DNA of 64,000 bases from Mycobacterium senriense (GTDB taxonomy: Bacteria; Actinomycetota; Actinomycetes; Mycobacteriales; Mycobacteriaceae). Below, piece by piece: positions 44,189 through 51,893 of this stretch. Numbering within the stretch: the first letter of the stretch is position 1; each line of letters opens with the position of its first letter. The translations under genes and the position numbers were made by a program. Under the pieces are notes generated by a model, which searched no databases, was not told the origin of the DNA, and saw only the letters and a program-made list of their open reading frames with translations. The stretch lies in contig NZ_AP024828.1 in the NCBI RefSeq assembly GCF_019668465.1, positions 1,426,001 to 1,490,000 of the forward strand, given 5' to 3'.

Positions 44189-45565
44189 GTGGCTGGGAGT
44201 TCTGCGGCTCCGCGGACCCGGTATGCCAGTTGCGGCGAGATCGACATCGCCTATCAGGTCTTCGGCGATGGGCCGATGGACCTGCTCATGCTGCCGGGCC
44301 CGCTGATCCCGATCGACTGCGTCGACCTCGAGCCCTCGATGTACCGCTTCCATCGCCGGCTCGCGTCGTTCTGCCGGGTGATCCGCTTCGATCAGCGCGG
44401 GATCGGCCTGTCGTCGCGGGTTCCCTCGCTGGACATGCTCGGCCCGGAATCGTGGGCACAGGATGCGCTCGCGGTCATGAACGCGGTCGGTTGCGAGCGA
44501 GCCACTGTCTTCGCCCCGGGTTTCACCACGCTGGCCGGGGTGGTTCTGGCCACCGACCACTCCGATCGAGTGAACAGCCTTGTCATCGCCAACGGCGCGG
44601 CGCGCACGCTGCGGGGTCCCGACTACCCCATCGGCGCTGAGCTCGACGCCGCCGATCGTTTTACGTCGATCGGCATGGAGCCGGACGCCGTCGAGCAGGG
44701 TTTCGACATGCTCGGCATCATCGCGCCTTCCGTGGCGGATGACGCCGCATTCCGCTCGTGGTGGGACATGGCCGGCAACCGGGCCGCGTCACCCAGCATG
44801 GCCCGTGCGTTCATCAACAAGGTCAGGGAGGGCGATGTCCGAGACCGGCTGCCTCGCGTTGCGGTGCCGACGCTGATCCTGCATCGCGACAACCCCGGCT
44901 TCAGCCCCGTCGAGCACGCGCACTACCTCGCCGAGCACATCGCCGGATCGCACCTCGTCGAACTGCCCGGCGAGGACGCCCTGTACTGGGTCGGCGACAC
45001 CGCGCCCATGCTCGACGAGATCGAAGAGTTCATCACCGGGGTGCGTGGCGGCACCGACGCCGAGCGCCTGCTCACCACGATCGTGTTCACCGACATCGTC
45101 GGCTCCACCGAGCGCGCCGCGGCGCTGGGTGACCACCGCTGGCGCGACCTGCTGGACAACCACGACAGGATCGTGCGCCACGAACTGCAGCGCTTCGGCG
45201 GCCGCGAAGTCAACACGGCCGGCGACGGATTCGTCGCAACGTTCAGCAGCCCGAGCGCGGCGATCGCCTGCGCCGACGCCATCGTGGACGACGTTCACGT
45301 GCTGGGCATCGAGGTGCGGGTAGGCATTCATGCGGGCGAAGTCGAGGTGCGCGGCGCGGACGTCGCGGGCATGGCCGTACACATCGGCGCGCGGGTGGCG
45401 GCACTCGCCGGGCCCAGCGAGGTACTGGTGTCGTCCACGCTGCGTGACATCGTCACCGGCTCGCGGCACAGGTTCGGTGACCGCGGCGAGACCGCGCTCA
45501 AGGGCGTGCCCGGTTACTGGCGGTTGTACGCCCTGGTCCGCGAGCACGCCGTCGTCCGCCGGTAA
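44189..45565 (+). CDS. Alpha/beta hydrolase-adenylate cyclase fusion, residues altered in both domains
   Basis: A 458-aa fusion found in several mycobacterial families. Residues 15-285 have an alpha/beta hydrolase fold, but the nucleophile elbow reads APGFT where GxSxG is expected, so the serine is missing. Residues 295-455 form a class III cyclase homology domain. The metal aspartates are present (Asp302 in FTDIVGS, Asp346 in GDGF). The purine-selecting Lys is replaced by Asn342, and the transition-state Asn by His398 (AVHIGAR); Arg402 is kept. Nucleotide cyclase activity is therefore doubtful, and sensing or binding may remain. It starts with GTG 9 bases after the TetR stop. Confidence 0.87.
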   Translation: MAGSSAAPRTRYASCGEIDIAYQVFGDGPMDLLMLPGPLIPIDCVDLEPSMYRFHRRLASFCRVIRFDQRGIGLSSRVPSLDMLGPESWAQDALAVMNAVGCERATVFAPGFTTLAGVVLATDHSDRVNSLVIANGAARTLRGPDYPIGAELDAADRFTSIGMEPDAVEQGFDMLGIIAPSVADDAAFRSWWDMAGNRAASPSMARAFINKVREGDVRDRLPRVAVPTLILHRDNPGFSPVEHAHYLAEHIAGSHLVELPGEDALYWVGDTAPMLDEIEEFITGVRGGTDAERLLTTIVFTDIVGSTERAAALGDHRWRDLLDNHDRIVRHELQRFGGREVNTAGDGFVATFSSPSAAIACADAIVDDVHVLGIEVRVGIHAGEVEVRGADVAGMAVHIGARVAALAGPSEVLVSSTLRDIVTGSRHRFGDRGETALKGVPGYWRLYALVREHAVVRR

Positions 45566-45703
45566 CCAGGCGGCCAATTCGCAGCGGTCGAAGCGTCGGG
45601 GGCCTCGGCGTAGGCTGCGGGCGGGGACTTACCGGAGCCGAGGCTTCGCGGCTTTCCATTCGATTTCTGGCGTCTGGCTTGGCATTTGATCGAAGGAGTA
45701 CGC

Positions 45704-46450
45704 ATGACCGACGTGCACATCTCGCTGCCTCCCGCGCTCCGGCGAGCGCTGGACCTGCTCATCGACCCACCGGCCGATCCCGACGTGAGCCGGGGTTATC
45801 TCGATCTGCTCGGCACCGGCGCGGCCCACGACGACGCCGTCGAGAAGAACACCGGGCCGATCCAGGCGGCGTGGGCGTCACCGCTCGGGTCGATGCTCTA
45901 CGACAACGCCCAGGCGCTTTCCCGGCGCTGGATCAGTGCGTGGCAACTGCCGCTGGAGTGGTTGGACGTTCCGCGAGGCGGCATCGCGCTGGATGTCGGC
46001 TCGGGTCCGGGCAACGTCACCGCGTCGCTGGCACGTGCCGCCGGCCCGGAGGGGCTGGGCCTCGGGGTCGATATCTCCGAGCCGATGCTTGCCCGCGCCG
46101 TGCGCAATGAGGCCGGGCCGCAGGTCGGCTTCATCAAGGCCGACGCGCAACGGCTTCCGCTGCGCGACGGCACTATTGACGTCGCGGTGTCGACCGCGGT
46201 ACTGCAATTGGTGCCGGATCCGGCGGCGGCCCTCGCCGAGATCGCTCGCGTGTTGCGGCCCGGCGGCAGGCTCGCCGTCATGGTCCCGACCGCCGGGCGG
46301 CTGGCCCGGTATTGGCAGTTGCTGCCGAATGTCGGGGCACACGCGTTCGGTGACGACGAAATCGGCGATGTCTTGGAGGACAACGGTTTTGCCAGCGTGC
46401 GAGTGAAGAACTTGGGCACGTTCCAGTGGGTGCGCGCCAAGAAAGGCTGA
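45704..46450 (+). CDS. SAM-dependent methyltransferase (class I)
   Basis: A 248-aa methyltransferase. Motif I is ALDVGSGPGNV (about residues 98-108), followed by GVDISEPML, KADAQRLPLRDGTID and VLRPGGRLAVMVP, as in UbiE/MenG-like enzymes. About 75 residues precede the methyltransferase core. The ATG at 45704 is set by AAGGAG (45693-45698). The preceding 138-bp spacer holds no gene. Substrate unknown. Confidence 0.88.
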   Translation: MTDVHISLPPALRRALDLLIDPPADPDVSRGYLDLLGTGAAHDDAVEKNTGPIQAAWASPLGSMLYDNAQALSRRWISAWQLPLEWLDVPRGGIALDVGSGPGNVTASLARAAGPEGLGLGVDISEPMLARAVRNEAGPQVGFIKADAQRLPLRDGTIDVAVSTAVLQLVPDPAAALAEIARVLRPGGRLAVMVPTAGRLARYWQLLPNVGAHAFGDDEIGDVLEDNGFASVRVKNLGTFQWVRAKKG

Positions 46451-46472
46451 CCGCCGGCCGGGCGCCCGGCCC

Positions 46473-46931
46473 TCAGTCCGGCGACTGCGCGACCAGAGCG
46501 AGCCGGTCCATCGACTCGCGCAACATGTCGGCCGTCGTCGCACGGGCCCGCTCGAGGCGGGTGGCGTCGGCCAGCTCCGTCCAGTCGTAGGTGTGGGTCA
46601 CCGTGGTCAGCTCGGCGTTGACCGGGCTGAGCTCCCAGCGCCACAGGTGGCCCGGCGGCTGCTTGTTGGGTTCTGCTGGGCGCCAAGCGATCTTGCTGCC
46701 CTCGACGAACTCGGTGACGTGATTCTCCCGCACCGCACCGTTGGTCAATGTGGTCTTGAAGATATCGCCGACCCGATGAACGCGCTGGCCGGCGGCGGCC
46801 GACGCCAGGTTGTTGTTGCCGTCCCAGCTCGGCTGGCGCGACGGGTCGGCGATCAGTTCGAAGATCCGCGCGGCGTTGGCCGACATCACGCGGGTGGCGC
46901 TGACGACGCGATCGAGTTCCGTATCGGACAT
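46473..46931 (-). CDS. SRPBCC-fold protein, possible DosR target
   Basis: A 152-aa protein of the polyketide cyclase/START-like fold: RVVSATRVMSANAARIFELIADPSRQPSWDGNN at the N-terminus and a C-terminal helix LERARATTADMLRESMDRLALV. The ATG at 46931 lacks a good ribosome binding site. Two DosR-like boxes lie 38-72 bases upstream in the right orientation and spacing for activation. Ligand unknown. An open extension to 47174 would run through those boxes and is not coding. Confidence 0.8.
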   Translation of the reverse strand: MSDTELDRVVSATRVMSANAARIFELIADPSRQPSWDGNNNLASAAAGQRVHRVGDIFKTTLTNGAVRENHVTEFVEGSKIAWRPAEPNKQPPGHLWRWELSPVNAELTTVTHTYDWTELADATRLERARATTADMLRESMDRLALVAQSPD

Positions 46932-46968
46932 GGTGCTATCCAAACACGCCGGGCCGGTCGATGCGCTG

Positions 46969-47003
46969 GTGACTTTGGGCCGGGCGTTGAGGACCTTTGG
47001 CCA
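46969..47003 (-). promoter_or_regulatory. Two tandem DosR-like boxes
   Basis: GTGACTTTGGGCCG (46969-46982) and AGGACCTTTGGCCA (46990-47003) each resemble the DosR (DevR) half-palindromic motif GGGAC(T/C)TTNGGCCC at about 12 of 14 positions. Equivalent bases are 21 bp apart, two helical turns, as in known tandem DosR sites. The only gene downstream in either direction without an intervening opposite gene is the SRPBCC gene at 46473-46931. Confidence 0.45.
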
Positions 47004-47170
47004 TCGCCGCGCCGGCGCGCGCGTGCGACGGTGGTCGTGCCGGGACGACCCGGTGGTCTGTCCGAAGTGCAGAGAGCCTAGTCCGGGCTCCGACCAAGTG
47101 AGCCACCGCAAGGGCCTGCTTGACCCACCGTCACCACGGGGTTCTGCCTTCGGACAGACCTTCAAGCCGT

Positions 47171-47866
47171 TCACCCCATCCGGGGCAGCGCCTCGATCGG
47201 TCCGGACAGCGCCGCCTTGACGTAGCGGGTGTCGTCATCGGCCAGCACCTCGGTGTCATCCGCCTCGATGCCGTCCACGATCGCGCGCGCCACGTGGCGC
47301 GGGTCGTTCTTCGGTGCGTCAAAGCCTGTGGTCATCTCGGTGTCGGTGAAGCTGAGGTGCGCGGCGACCACCAGGGTGCCCTGCTTCTCGAGCTCGAGTC
47401 GCAGCGAATTCGTCGTCGACCACAGGGCGGCCTTGGAGTCGCCATACCCGCCGGATCCCGGCATCCACGACAGGATCGAGGCGATGTCGACCAGTGCGCC
47501 ACCGCCGTTGTCGGCCAGGATCGGGGCGAACGCCTTGGCGACGCGCAGCGCGCCGAAGTAGTTCGTCTCAAAGACCGCCCGGACCTCGTCGATGTCGCTG
47601 GTGAGCAGGCTCCGGGCGCCGAGAACACCGGCGTTGTTGATGACGATGTCGGCGTCCGATGCCGTGGCGGCCAGCGCGGCAACCGAATCCGCGTCGGTGA
47701 CCTCCAATTCGATGCTGACCACGCGTGGGTCCGGGCTAGGCTGCGGCGCCCGGGCGGTGGCGTAGACCTTGGCCGCGCCGCGGTCCAACAACTCCGCCAC
47801 GATGGCCTTGCCGAGCCCGCGCTGCCCACCGGTGACCACCACCGTCGACCCCTTGACGTTGACCAT
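47171..47866 (-). CDS. SDR family oxidoreductase with operator-controlled promoter
   Basis: A 231-aa SDR: VVTGGQRGLGKA, NNAGVLG, IASILSW, YGDSKAALWS. The ATG at 47866 has AAAGGAG upstream. It is divergent from the CGNR regulator gene and a 29-bp dyad (47881-47909) lies immediately before its ribosome binding site. It follows that expression is probably repressed by a protein that binds both dyads of this spacer. Substrate unknown. Confidence 0.88.
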   Translation of the reverse strand: MVNVKGSTVVVTGGQRGLGKAIVAELLDRGAAKVYATARAPQPSPDPRVVSIELEVTDADSVAALAATASDADIVINNAGVLGARSLLTSDIDEVRAVFETNYFGALRVAKAFAPILADNGGGALVDIASILSWMPGSGGYGDSKAALWSTTNSLRLELEKQGTLVVAAHLSFTDTEMTTGFDAPKNDPRHVARAIVDGIEADDTEVLADDDTRYVKAALSGPIEALPRMG

Positions 47867-47880
47867 GATCTCGCTCCTTT

Positions 47881-47909
47881 GACGTAGGCAAAACTACTTT
47901 GCTTGCGTC
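47881..47909. promoter_or_regulatory. 29-bp dyad operator, SDR side
   Basis: GACGTAGGCAAA (47881-47892), five bases, then TTTGCTTGCGTC (47898-47909). The arms are inverse complements at 10 of 12 positions. The architecture (12-5-12) and core are the same as in the dyad at 47928-47956. It sits directly upstream of the SDR ribosome binding site. Confidence 0.65.
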
Positions 47910-47916
47910 ACGGTAA

Positions 47917-47945
47917 TTGACCGCGCCGACATAGTCAACTAATAT
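47917..47945 (+). promoter_or_regulatory. Consensus promoter of the CGNR gene, leaderless
   Basis: TTGACC (47917-47922), a 17-base spacer and TAATAT (47940-47945) form a near-ideal SigA promoter. Six bases later comes the ATG at 47952, so transcription probably starts on the start codon. The second dyad covers the -10 and the start site. Confidence 0.7.
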
Positions 47946-47956
47946 TTGCCTATGTC
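47928..47956. promoter_or_regulatory. 29-bp dyad operator, CGNR side
   Basis: GACATAGTCAAC (47928-47939), five bases, then TTTGCCTATGTC (47945-47956). The arms are inverse complements at 10 of 12 positions and share GAC.TAG.CAA with the dyad at 47881. It overlaps the -10 element, transcription start and ATG of the CGNR gene, the position of an autorepressor site. Confidence 0.65.
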
Positions 47957-48605
47957 TTGTCCGTGGGTTGCGTCACAGCGATACGGGTGCGCCGCGGCGC
48001 CCGGGAGCCTGGCCCTGGTCCAGGACTTCCTGAACACGAGGGCCATCGACGGGTACGGCCCAGACCTGTTGGCCGACCCGAAGCTCGCCGCCGACTGGGC
48101 GGCCGCCGCGGTGCGCGCGTGGTCGGCCGGGCGCGGCGCGGACCTTCGGCCCCCGGAGCTGGGCGAGGCGGACCTGGCCAGGCTTCGCGCCGTGCGTGCC
48201 GCCGTCGAGCGGCTGGTGGACGGCGAGCCGCCCAGCGGGCGCGGTCCCGGCGGCGTTGCGGCACGCTTCGCGCTGGCCGGGTCCGGTGAGGTGCGGCTGG
48301 ATCCCGCAGGCAGCGGCTGGCGCTGGCTGGCGTCGGCGTTGTGGGGCGAGATCCTGTTGAGCCAGCACGCCGGCACCTGGCGGCGGATCAAGCGCTGCCA
48401 GAATCACCGGTGCGGGTCGGCGTTCTACGACCGCTCGAAGAACAACAGCGGGGTCTGGCACGACGTCAAAACGTGCGGCAACGCCGTCAATCTGCGGGCC
48501 TCCCGGGCCCGGCGGCGCGAACGCGATCGGGCGGCGGCGTCAGGCGTTTCGCCAGCGCAGGCGGTACCGGTAGTAGAGCCCCCGTCGGATGCGGGCCCCC
48601 GGTAG
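47952..48605 (+). CDS. CGNR-type zinc finger protein (ABATE-like), putative regulator
   Basis: A 217-aa protein. The N-terminal domain begins LALVQDFLNTRAID as in the stress-linked ABATE domain. The C-terminal zinc finger is KRCQNHRCGSAFYDRSKNNSGVWHDVKTCGN, with ligands probably Cys149, Cys154, His170 and Cys175; the third Cys of the family is replaced by His, and CGNR reads CGNA. The start is the leaderless ATG at 47952. Dyads at its own promoter and at the divergent SDR suggest it is the local regulator. Its 3' end overlaps a convergent methyltransferase gene by 66 bases. Confidence 0.82.
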   Translation: MSCPWVASQRYGCAAAPGSLALVQDFLNTRAIDGYGPDLLADPKLAADWAAAAVRAWSAGRGADLRPPELGEADLARLRAVRAAVERLVDGEPPSGRGPGGVAARFALAGSGEVRLDPAGSGWRWLASALWGEILLSQHAGTWRRIKRCQNHRCGSAFYDRSKNNSGVWHDVKTCGNAVNLRASRARRRERDRAAASGVSPAQAVPVVEPPSDAGPR

Positions 48606-49151
48606 GACGTCTTTGGCTGTCTGCCGGATTTCGGCCAGGCTTTCGCGGGGATCCGCGACCGCCACGCCGATGTTGCGGGTTTCCCGGTGCAGTCTCGACC
48701 CGGCGCGCACCGCCGGTAAACACAGACCGGCCCACACCCAGTCGGCGACGCTCTTGTTGGCGGACAGTCCGACCACCGCCAATTCCCCTGCTGGACACAG
48801 CATTTGGCGTGCCTTCCACAGTGCGTCGCGCAGCGGCAGACGGTGCAGGCTGGCGACGAAGGTGATGACATCGAACGAACGCTCGCCCCGCTCGAGATCC
48901 TCGAAGCGCCGCAGTTCCGCCGAGGCGTTACCGAGCGCCTGCAGTCGCTGCGAGGCACGCCGCACCGATGTCGGGTCGGCGTCGATCCCCACGACGCTGC
49001 ATGACACCGCAGCTAGCCGCGCGGCCAGCAACCCCTCGCCGCATCCGACGTCCAGGACGTCGCCCCGGTGTTGGGAGGCGATGCCGACCAGCCAGGGGTG
49101 ATAGGCGGTGTTGTGGTTCCAGTAGTCGTCGTGCTTCGCGTAGTCATCCAC
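48540..49151 (-). CDS. SAM-dependent methyltransferase
   Basis: A 203-aa class I methyltransferase. Motif I is VLDVGCGEGLLAARLA (about 32-47), followed by GIDADPTSVRRA and a post-motif FVASLHRLPLRDAL where VLHH is usual. The start is a GTG at 49151. The last 66 bases overlap the end of the convergent CGNR gene, and both reading frames look coding there. Substrate unknown. Confidence 0.85.
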   Translation of the reverse strand: MDDYAKHDDYWNHNTAYHPWLVGIASQHRGDVLDVGCGEGLLAARLAAVSCSVVGIDADPTSVRRASQRLQALGNASAELRRFEDLERGERSFDVITFVASLHRLPLRDALWKARQMLCPAGELAVVGLSANKSVADWVWAGLCLPAVRAGSRLHRETRNIGVAVADPRESLAEIRQTAKDVLPGARIRRGLYYRYRLRWRNA

Positions 49152-49179
49152 CGTCGACCCAGTCTGCCCGACCGGGCCG

Positions 49180-49344
49180 TCAGCAGCGTTCGATGCCTTT
49201 GGGCATCAGGCGCGGGACCGGGTCCACCGGGCGCCGCCCGCTTCTGAGCACCGCCTGCACTACATCGAAGGCGCGCGCCTTCAGCGGCGCGACCACGTCG
49301 AAAGTGGCGGGAGCCTGGCTGACCCAGGCCGGAAGTGTTGCCAC
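49180..49344 (-). CDS. Small hypothetical protein (54 aa)
   Basis: A short ORF from GTG at 49344 to TGA at 49180, with AGAGGA 7 bases upstream of the start and strong G/C preference at third codon positions. The product begins VATLPAWVSQAPATFDVV and ends KGIERC. No known domain is visible. It lies upstream of the methyltransferase gene on the same strand, 28 bases away, and may be co-transcribed. Confidence 0.45.
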   Translation of the reverse strand: MATLPAWVSQAPATFDVVAPLKARAFDVVQAVLRSGRRPVDPVPRLMPKGIERC

Positions 49345-49498
49345 GATGTATTCCTCTGTTCTTTCGGCATGTGCGCCGATTCAGTCAATTGCACTGCAGC
49401 CGTTTTACGGCGGCGCCGCGCCGGGGTAAACGTCACGAAAAGCCGGTTTGTGGCCTACGGCACATTCGTGACGCAACGATGGGCACGCAACAGTGCGT

Positions 49499-50344
49499 TC
49501 AGTGAAAACCCTTGAACCGGCGCAGATAACCCGGTAATCGGTGTGCCGGTACCGCCTTCGGCCAGTCGTCGGGGCGGAAATACGCGTCGGTACCGCCGTC
49601 TACGAATACTACACTGCCGCAGAGAAAATCGGCGGCGTCCGACAGCATGAAGCACATCCAGTCCGCCATGTGTCCCGCGTCTCCGAAGCCGCCTACAGGG
49701 ACAGGGAACGACCGGACGGCCTTAGCCTGCCTCGGGTCCGACAACTGCTCCTGCAGAAGTGGTGTCATGATCGCGCCGGGAGACAGCGCGTTCAGGCGCA
49801 CGCCCGACCCGGCCCACTCCGGACGCACCGCGTGTCGCCGCACCCACCGGCTGACCGCGATCTTGGACGCCCCGTACATCATCGTCGGCGCGGCCGGACC
49901 CAACAGCCGCACCGTTCGCACCGCCTTGTCGGCGTCGTGGGCAAGCAACGCTCTGACCGCACGACGCGGCACCGCAGGTATGGTGGTCGTCGAATTGCTG
50001 CCGACGACAACGACTTTCGCGCGTTCGGCGGCGGCCAGCGCGGCACGCCAGGCGGCAAGCAGTTCGACGACCCCGAAGTAGTTGACCGCAGCGATCCGGC
50101 GGATGCGGTCGCGACCGGGACTGGGCCCCAGGCCGGCCGCCAGCACGGCACCGTCGAGCCTGTTGCCCGAGAGCTCCAGGACGCGCTCGGCCGCCGCATT
50201 GCGCCCGTCGGGCGTCGACAGGTCGGTGACCACGTCGGCGTCCTTGATGTCGACGCCGATGATGCTGTGCCCGTTGTCCCGAAGCCGCCGGGCGGTCTCG
50301 CGGCCCATCCCGGAAGCCGACCCGGTAATGGCATAGGTCCCCAT
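49499..50344 (-). CDS. SDR family oxidoreductase
   Basis: A 281-aa SDR beginning MGTYAITGSASGMGRETARRL. A classical Asp (GVDIKDADVVTDLS) indicates NAD preference. AAGLGPSP stands in place of NNAG, and MMYGASKIAVSRWVRR holds the active Tyr/Lys. The layout resembles 3-alpha-hydroxysteroid dehydrogenase/carbonyl reductases. The ATG at 50344 has GGAGGA upstream. It is divergent from the thioesterase gene. Confidence 0.87.
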   Translation of the reverse strand: MGTYAITGSASGMGRETARRLRDNGHSIIGVDIKDADVVTDLSTPDGRNAAAERVLELSGNRLDGAVLAAGLGPSPGRDRIRRIAAVNYFGVVELLAAWRAALAAAERAKVVVVGSNSTTTIPAVPRRAVRALLAHDADKAVRTVRLLGPAAPTMMYGASKIAVSRWVRRHAVRPEWAGSGVRLNALSPGAIMTPLLQEQLSDPRQAKAVRSFPVPVGGFGDAGHMADWMCFMLSDAADFLCGSVVFVDGGTDAYFRPDDWPKAVPAHRLPGYLRRFKGFH

Positions 50345-50435
50345 TGACTCCTCCGTTCTCACGGCAGTATGCCCGGGCGACGGGCCGCTGAGACGGGCAC
50401 GGCCCAGCCAGTGGTCGCACTGTTAAGTTGCCAGG

Positions 50436-51050
50436 ATGCATGACCAGACGCCCTGCATCGATTTCAGCCAGCTCGAGTCGGTTTACGCGCCGCTGGCCGA
50501 ATCGGTCCGCCGACTCCTCGACATCAGCATCCGCACCGAAGCCGGGCCGACGGCCGTGGCGGCGGCGATAACCAGAATCGACAGTGCGGCAGACGAATTG
50601 AGCGATGACCTGCTGCCCGGACCGTTCGGCGTGCACCGCACACCCGACGGCCAGACCATTGCGTGGGGCAACGCCGTGGTGGGTCTGCGGAACCCGGTGG
50701 CGCCGCCGCTGGTCATCCATCACGATCCCGACGGCCCGGTGTGGTCGGAGTTCGTGCTGGGCGCCGCCTACGAAGGCCCGCCGGGCACCGTTCACGGCGG
50801 GGTGTGCGCCCTGGTGCTCGATCATGTGCTCGGCGCGACGGCGCATCGACCCGACAAGCCCGCGTACACCGGCACCCTGACCCTGCGGTACCGGCGTCCC
50901 ACGGCGCTGGGGCGGCGACTGCGGGCGGAGGCTCGCGTCGAGCGCGTCGACGGGGTCAAGATCTTCGCCGTCGGCCACCTGGCCGACGAGGACGGCGTCA
51001 CCGTGGAAGCCGAGGGCGTCTTCATCCAGCCCAAGGACACGCGGGCATGA
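50436..51050 (+). CDS. PaaI-type hotdog-fold thioesterase
   Basis: A 204-aa protein whose last 120 residues form the hotdog fold of PaaI thioesterases: GAAYEGPPGTVHGGVCALVLDHVLGA contains the HGG motif with catalytic acidic residue and helix, followed by LTLRYRRPTALGRRLRAEARVE. The first 80 residues are a helical extension. It would hydrolyse an acyl-CoA. Convergent with the DUF2127 gene. Confidence 0.87.
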   Translation: MHDQTPCIDFSQLESVYAPLAESVRRLLDISIRTEAGPTAVAAAITRIDSAADELSDDLLPGPFGVHRTPDGQTIAWGNAVVGLRNPVAPPLVIHHDPDGPVWSEFVLGAAYEGPPGTVHGGVCALVLDHVLGATAHRPDKPAYTGTLTLRYRRPTALGRRLRAEARVERVDGVKIFAVGHLADEDGVTVEAEGVFIQPKDTRA

Positions 51051-51072
51051 GCCCCGGCGCCCGGCGGGCCGG

Positions 51073-51852
51073 TCAGCTGCCCGCCGCGGCCTTCTCGACG
51101 TCGAGCAGCTGCTCGCCGCGTCGTTCCTCGTCGTAGGCCTTGCGCCCACCGCGCAGCCCGAACAGTCGTTTCGAGAACAGCAGGTAGATCACCGCGGCGA
51201 CGTTGATGGTGAAGGTCACCACCCGGGTCATCGTGATGCCCTTGGCCAGGTCGTGGATCTCGAGCGGCAAGAAGACCGAGGTGGCGATCACCGCGAAATA
51301 CTCGCCCCAGCGCTTCAGCAGCCACAGGCCGACCCCTTCGACGACCTCGATCAGGGCATAGCCGGCCAGCATCAGGGTGAGCAGGGCCAGGGTGGACGGC
51401 TTGGCGGCCAGCGCCTTCTCCAGTTCGTGCACGATGGTCATCTGGTCGACCTTGAAGCCGGCGGTGCGAAAGATCGGCAGGTCGCGATCGAGGGTGGCCT
51501 GGATCGCGCCGCGCGCCCCGCGGAACTTCCATACCGCGTAGGCCGCCAGCGCGATCACCACCGCCCGGAACAAGCGTTCCACCGCGAGGATGCGGATGAT
51601 GATGGCCTGACGTAACGCCTTGCCCCGCATGATCATCGGCGCGTCCTCGGCGCGGCCGCGTCCGTGGGGCTCGCCGACGGTGAATTCGCCGCACCGCAGG
51701 CAGCGCCACACTTCGCCCAGCCCGGTTTTACCGCTCAGCCGGTCGGCGAGGGACTGGTCGTCGGGTGCATACGTGACGTGGCCGGCAACGGCGCAGGTGA
51801 CCAGCTCCCACCGGTTGTGGCGGCGTTCTTTCCCCATGGCCGGATCATTCAT
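51073..51852 (-). CDS. DUF2127 membrane protein with N-terminal zinc ribbon-like motif
   Basis: A 259-aa protein. The first 60 residues contain CAVAGHVTYAPDD and CLRCGE, resembling a small metal-binding ribbon. About four membrane helices follow, including FRAVVIALAAYAVWKFRG, TLALLTLMLAGYALIEVVEG, YFAVIATSVFLPLEI and VVTFTINVAAVIYLLFSKRL, typical of DUF2127. The start is uncertain (ATG 51852 or 51837). It is 41 bases downstream of the MmgE/PrpD gene on the same strand. Function unknown. Confidence 0.8.
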   Translation of the reverse strand: MNDPAMGKERRHNRWELVTCAVAGHVTYAPDDQSLADRLSGKTGLGEVWRCLRCGEFTVGEPHGRGRAEDAPMIMRGKALRQAIIIRILAVERLFRAVVIALAAYAVWKFRGARGAIQATLDRDLPIFRTAGFKVDQMTIVHELEKALAAKPSTLALLTLMLAGYALIEVVEGVGLWLLKRWGEYFAVIATSVFLPLEIHDLAKGITMTRVVTFTINVAAVIYLLFSKRLFGLRGGRKAYDEERRGEQLLDVEKAAAGS

Positions 51853-51893
51853 GGCGGGCGGTCGGCCACGCAAGGGGGCGCGCACGATGTGCG

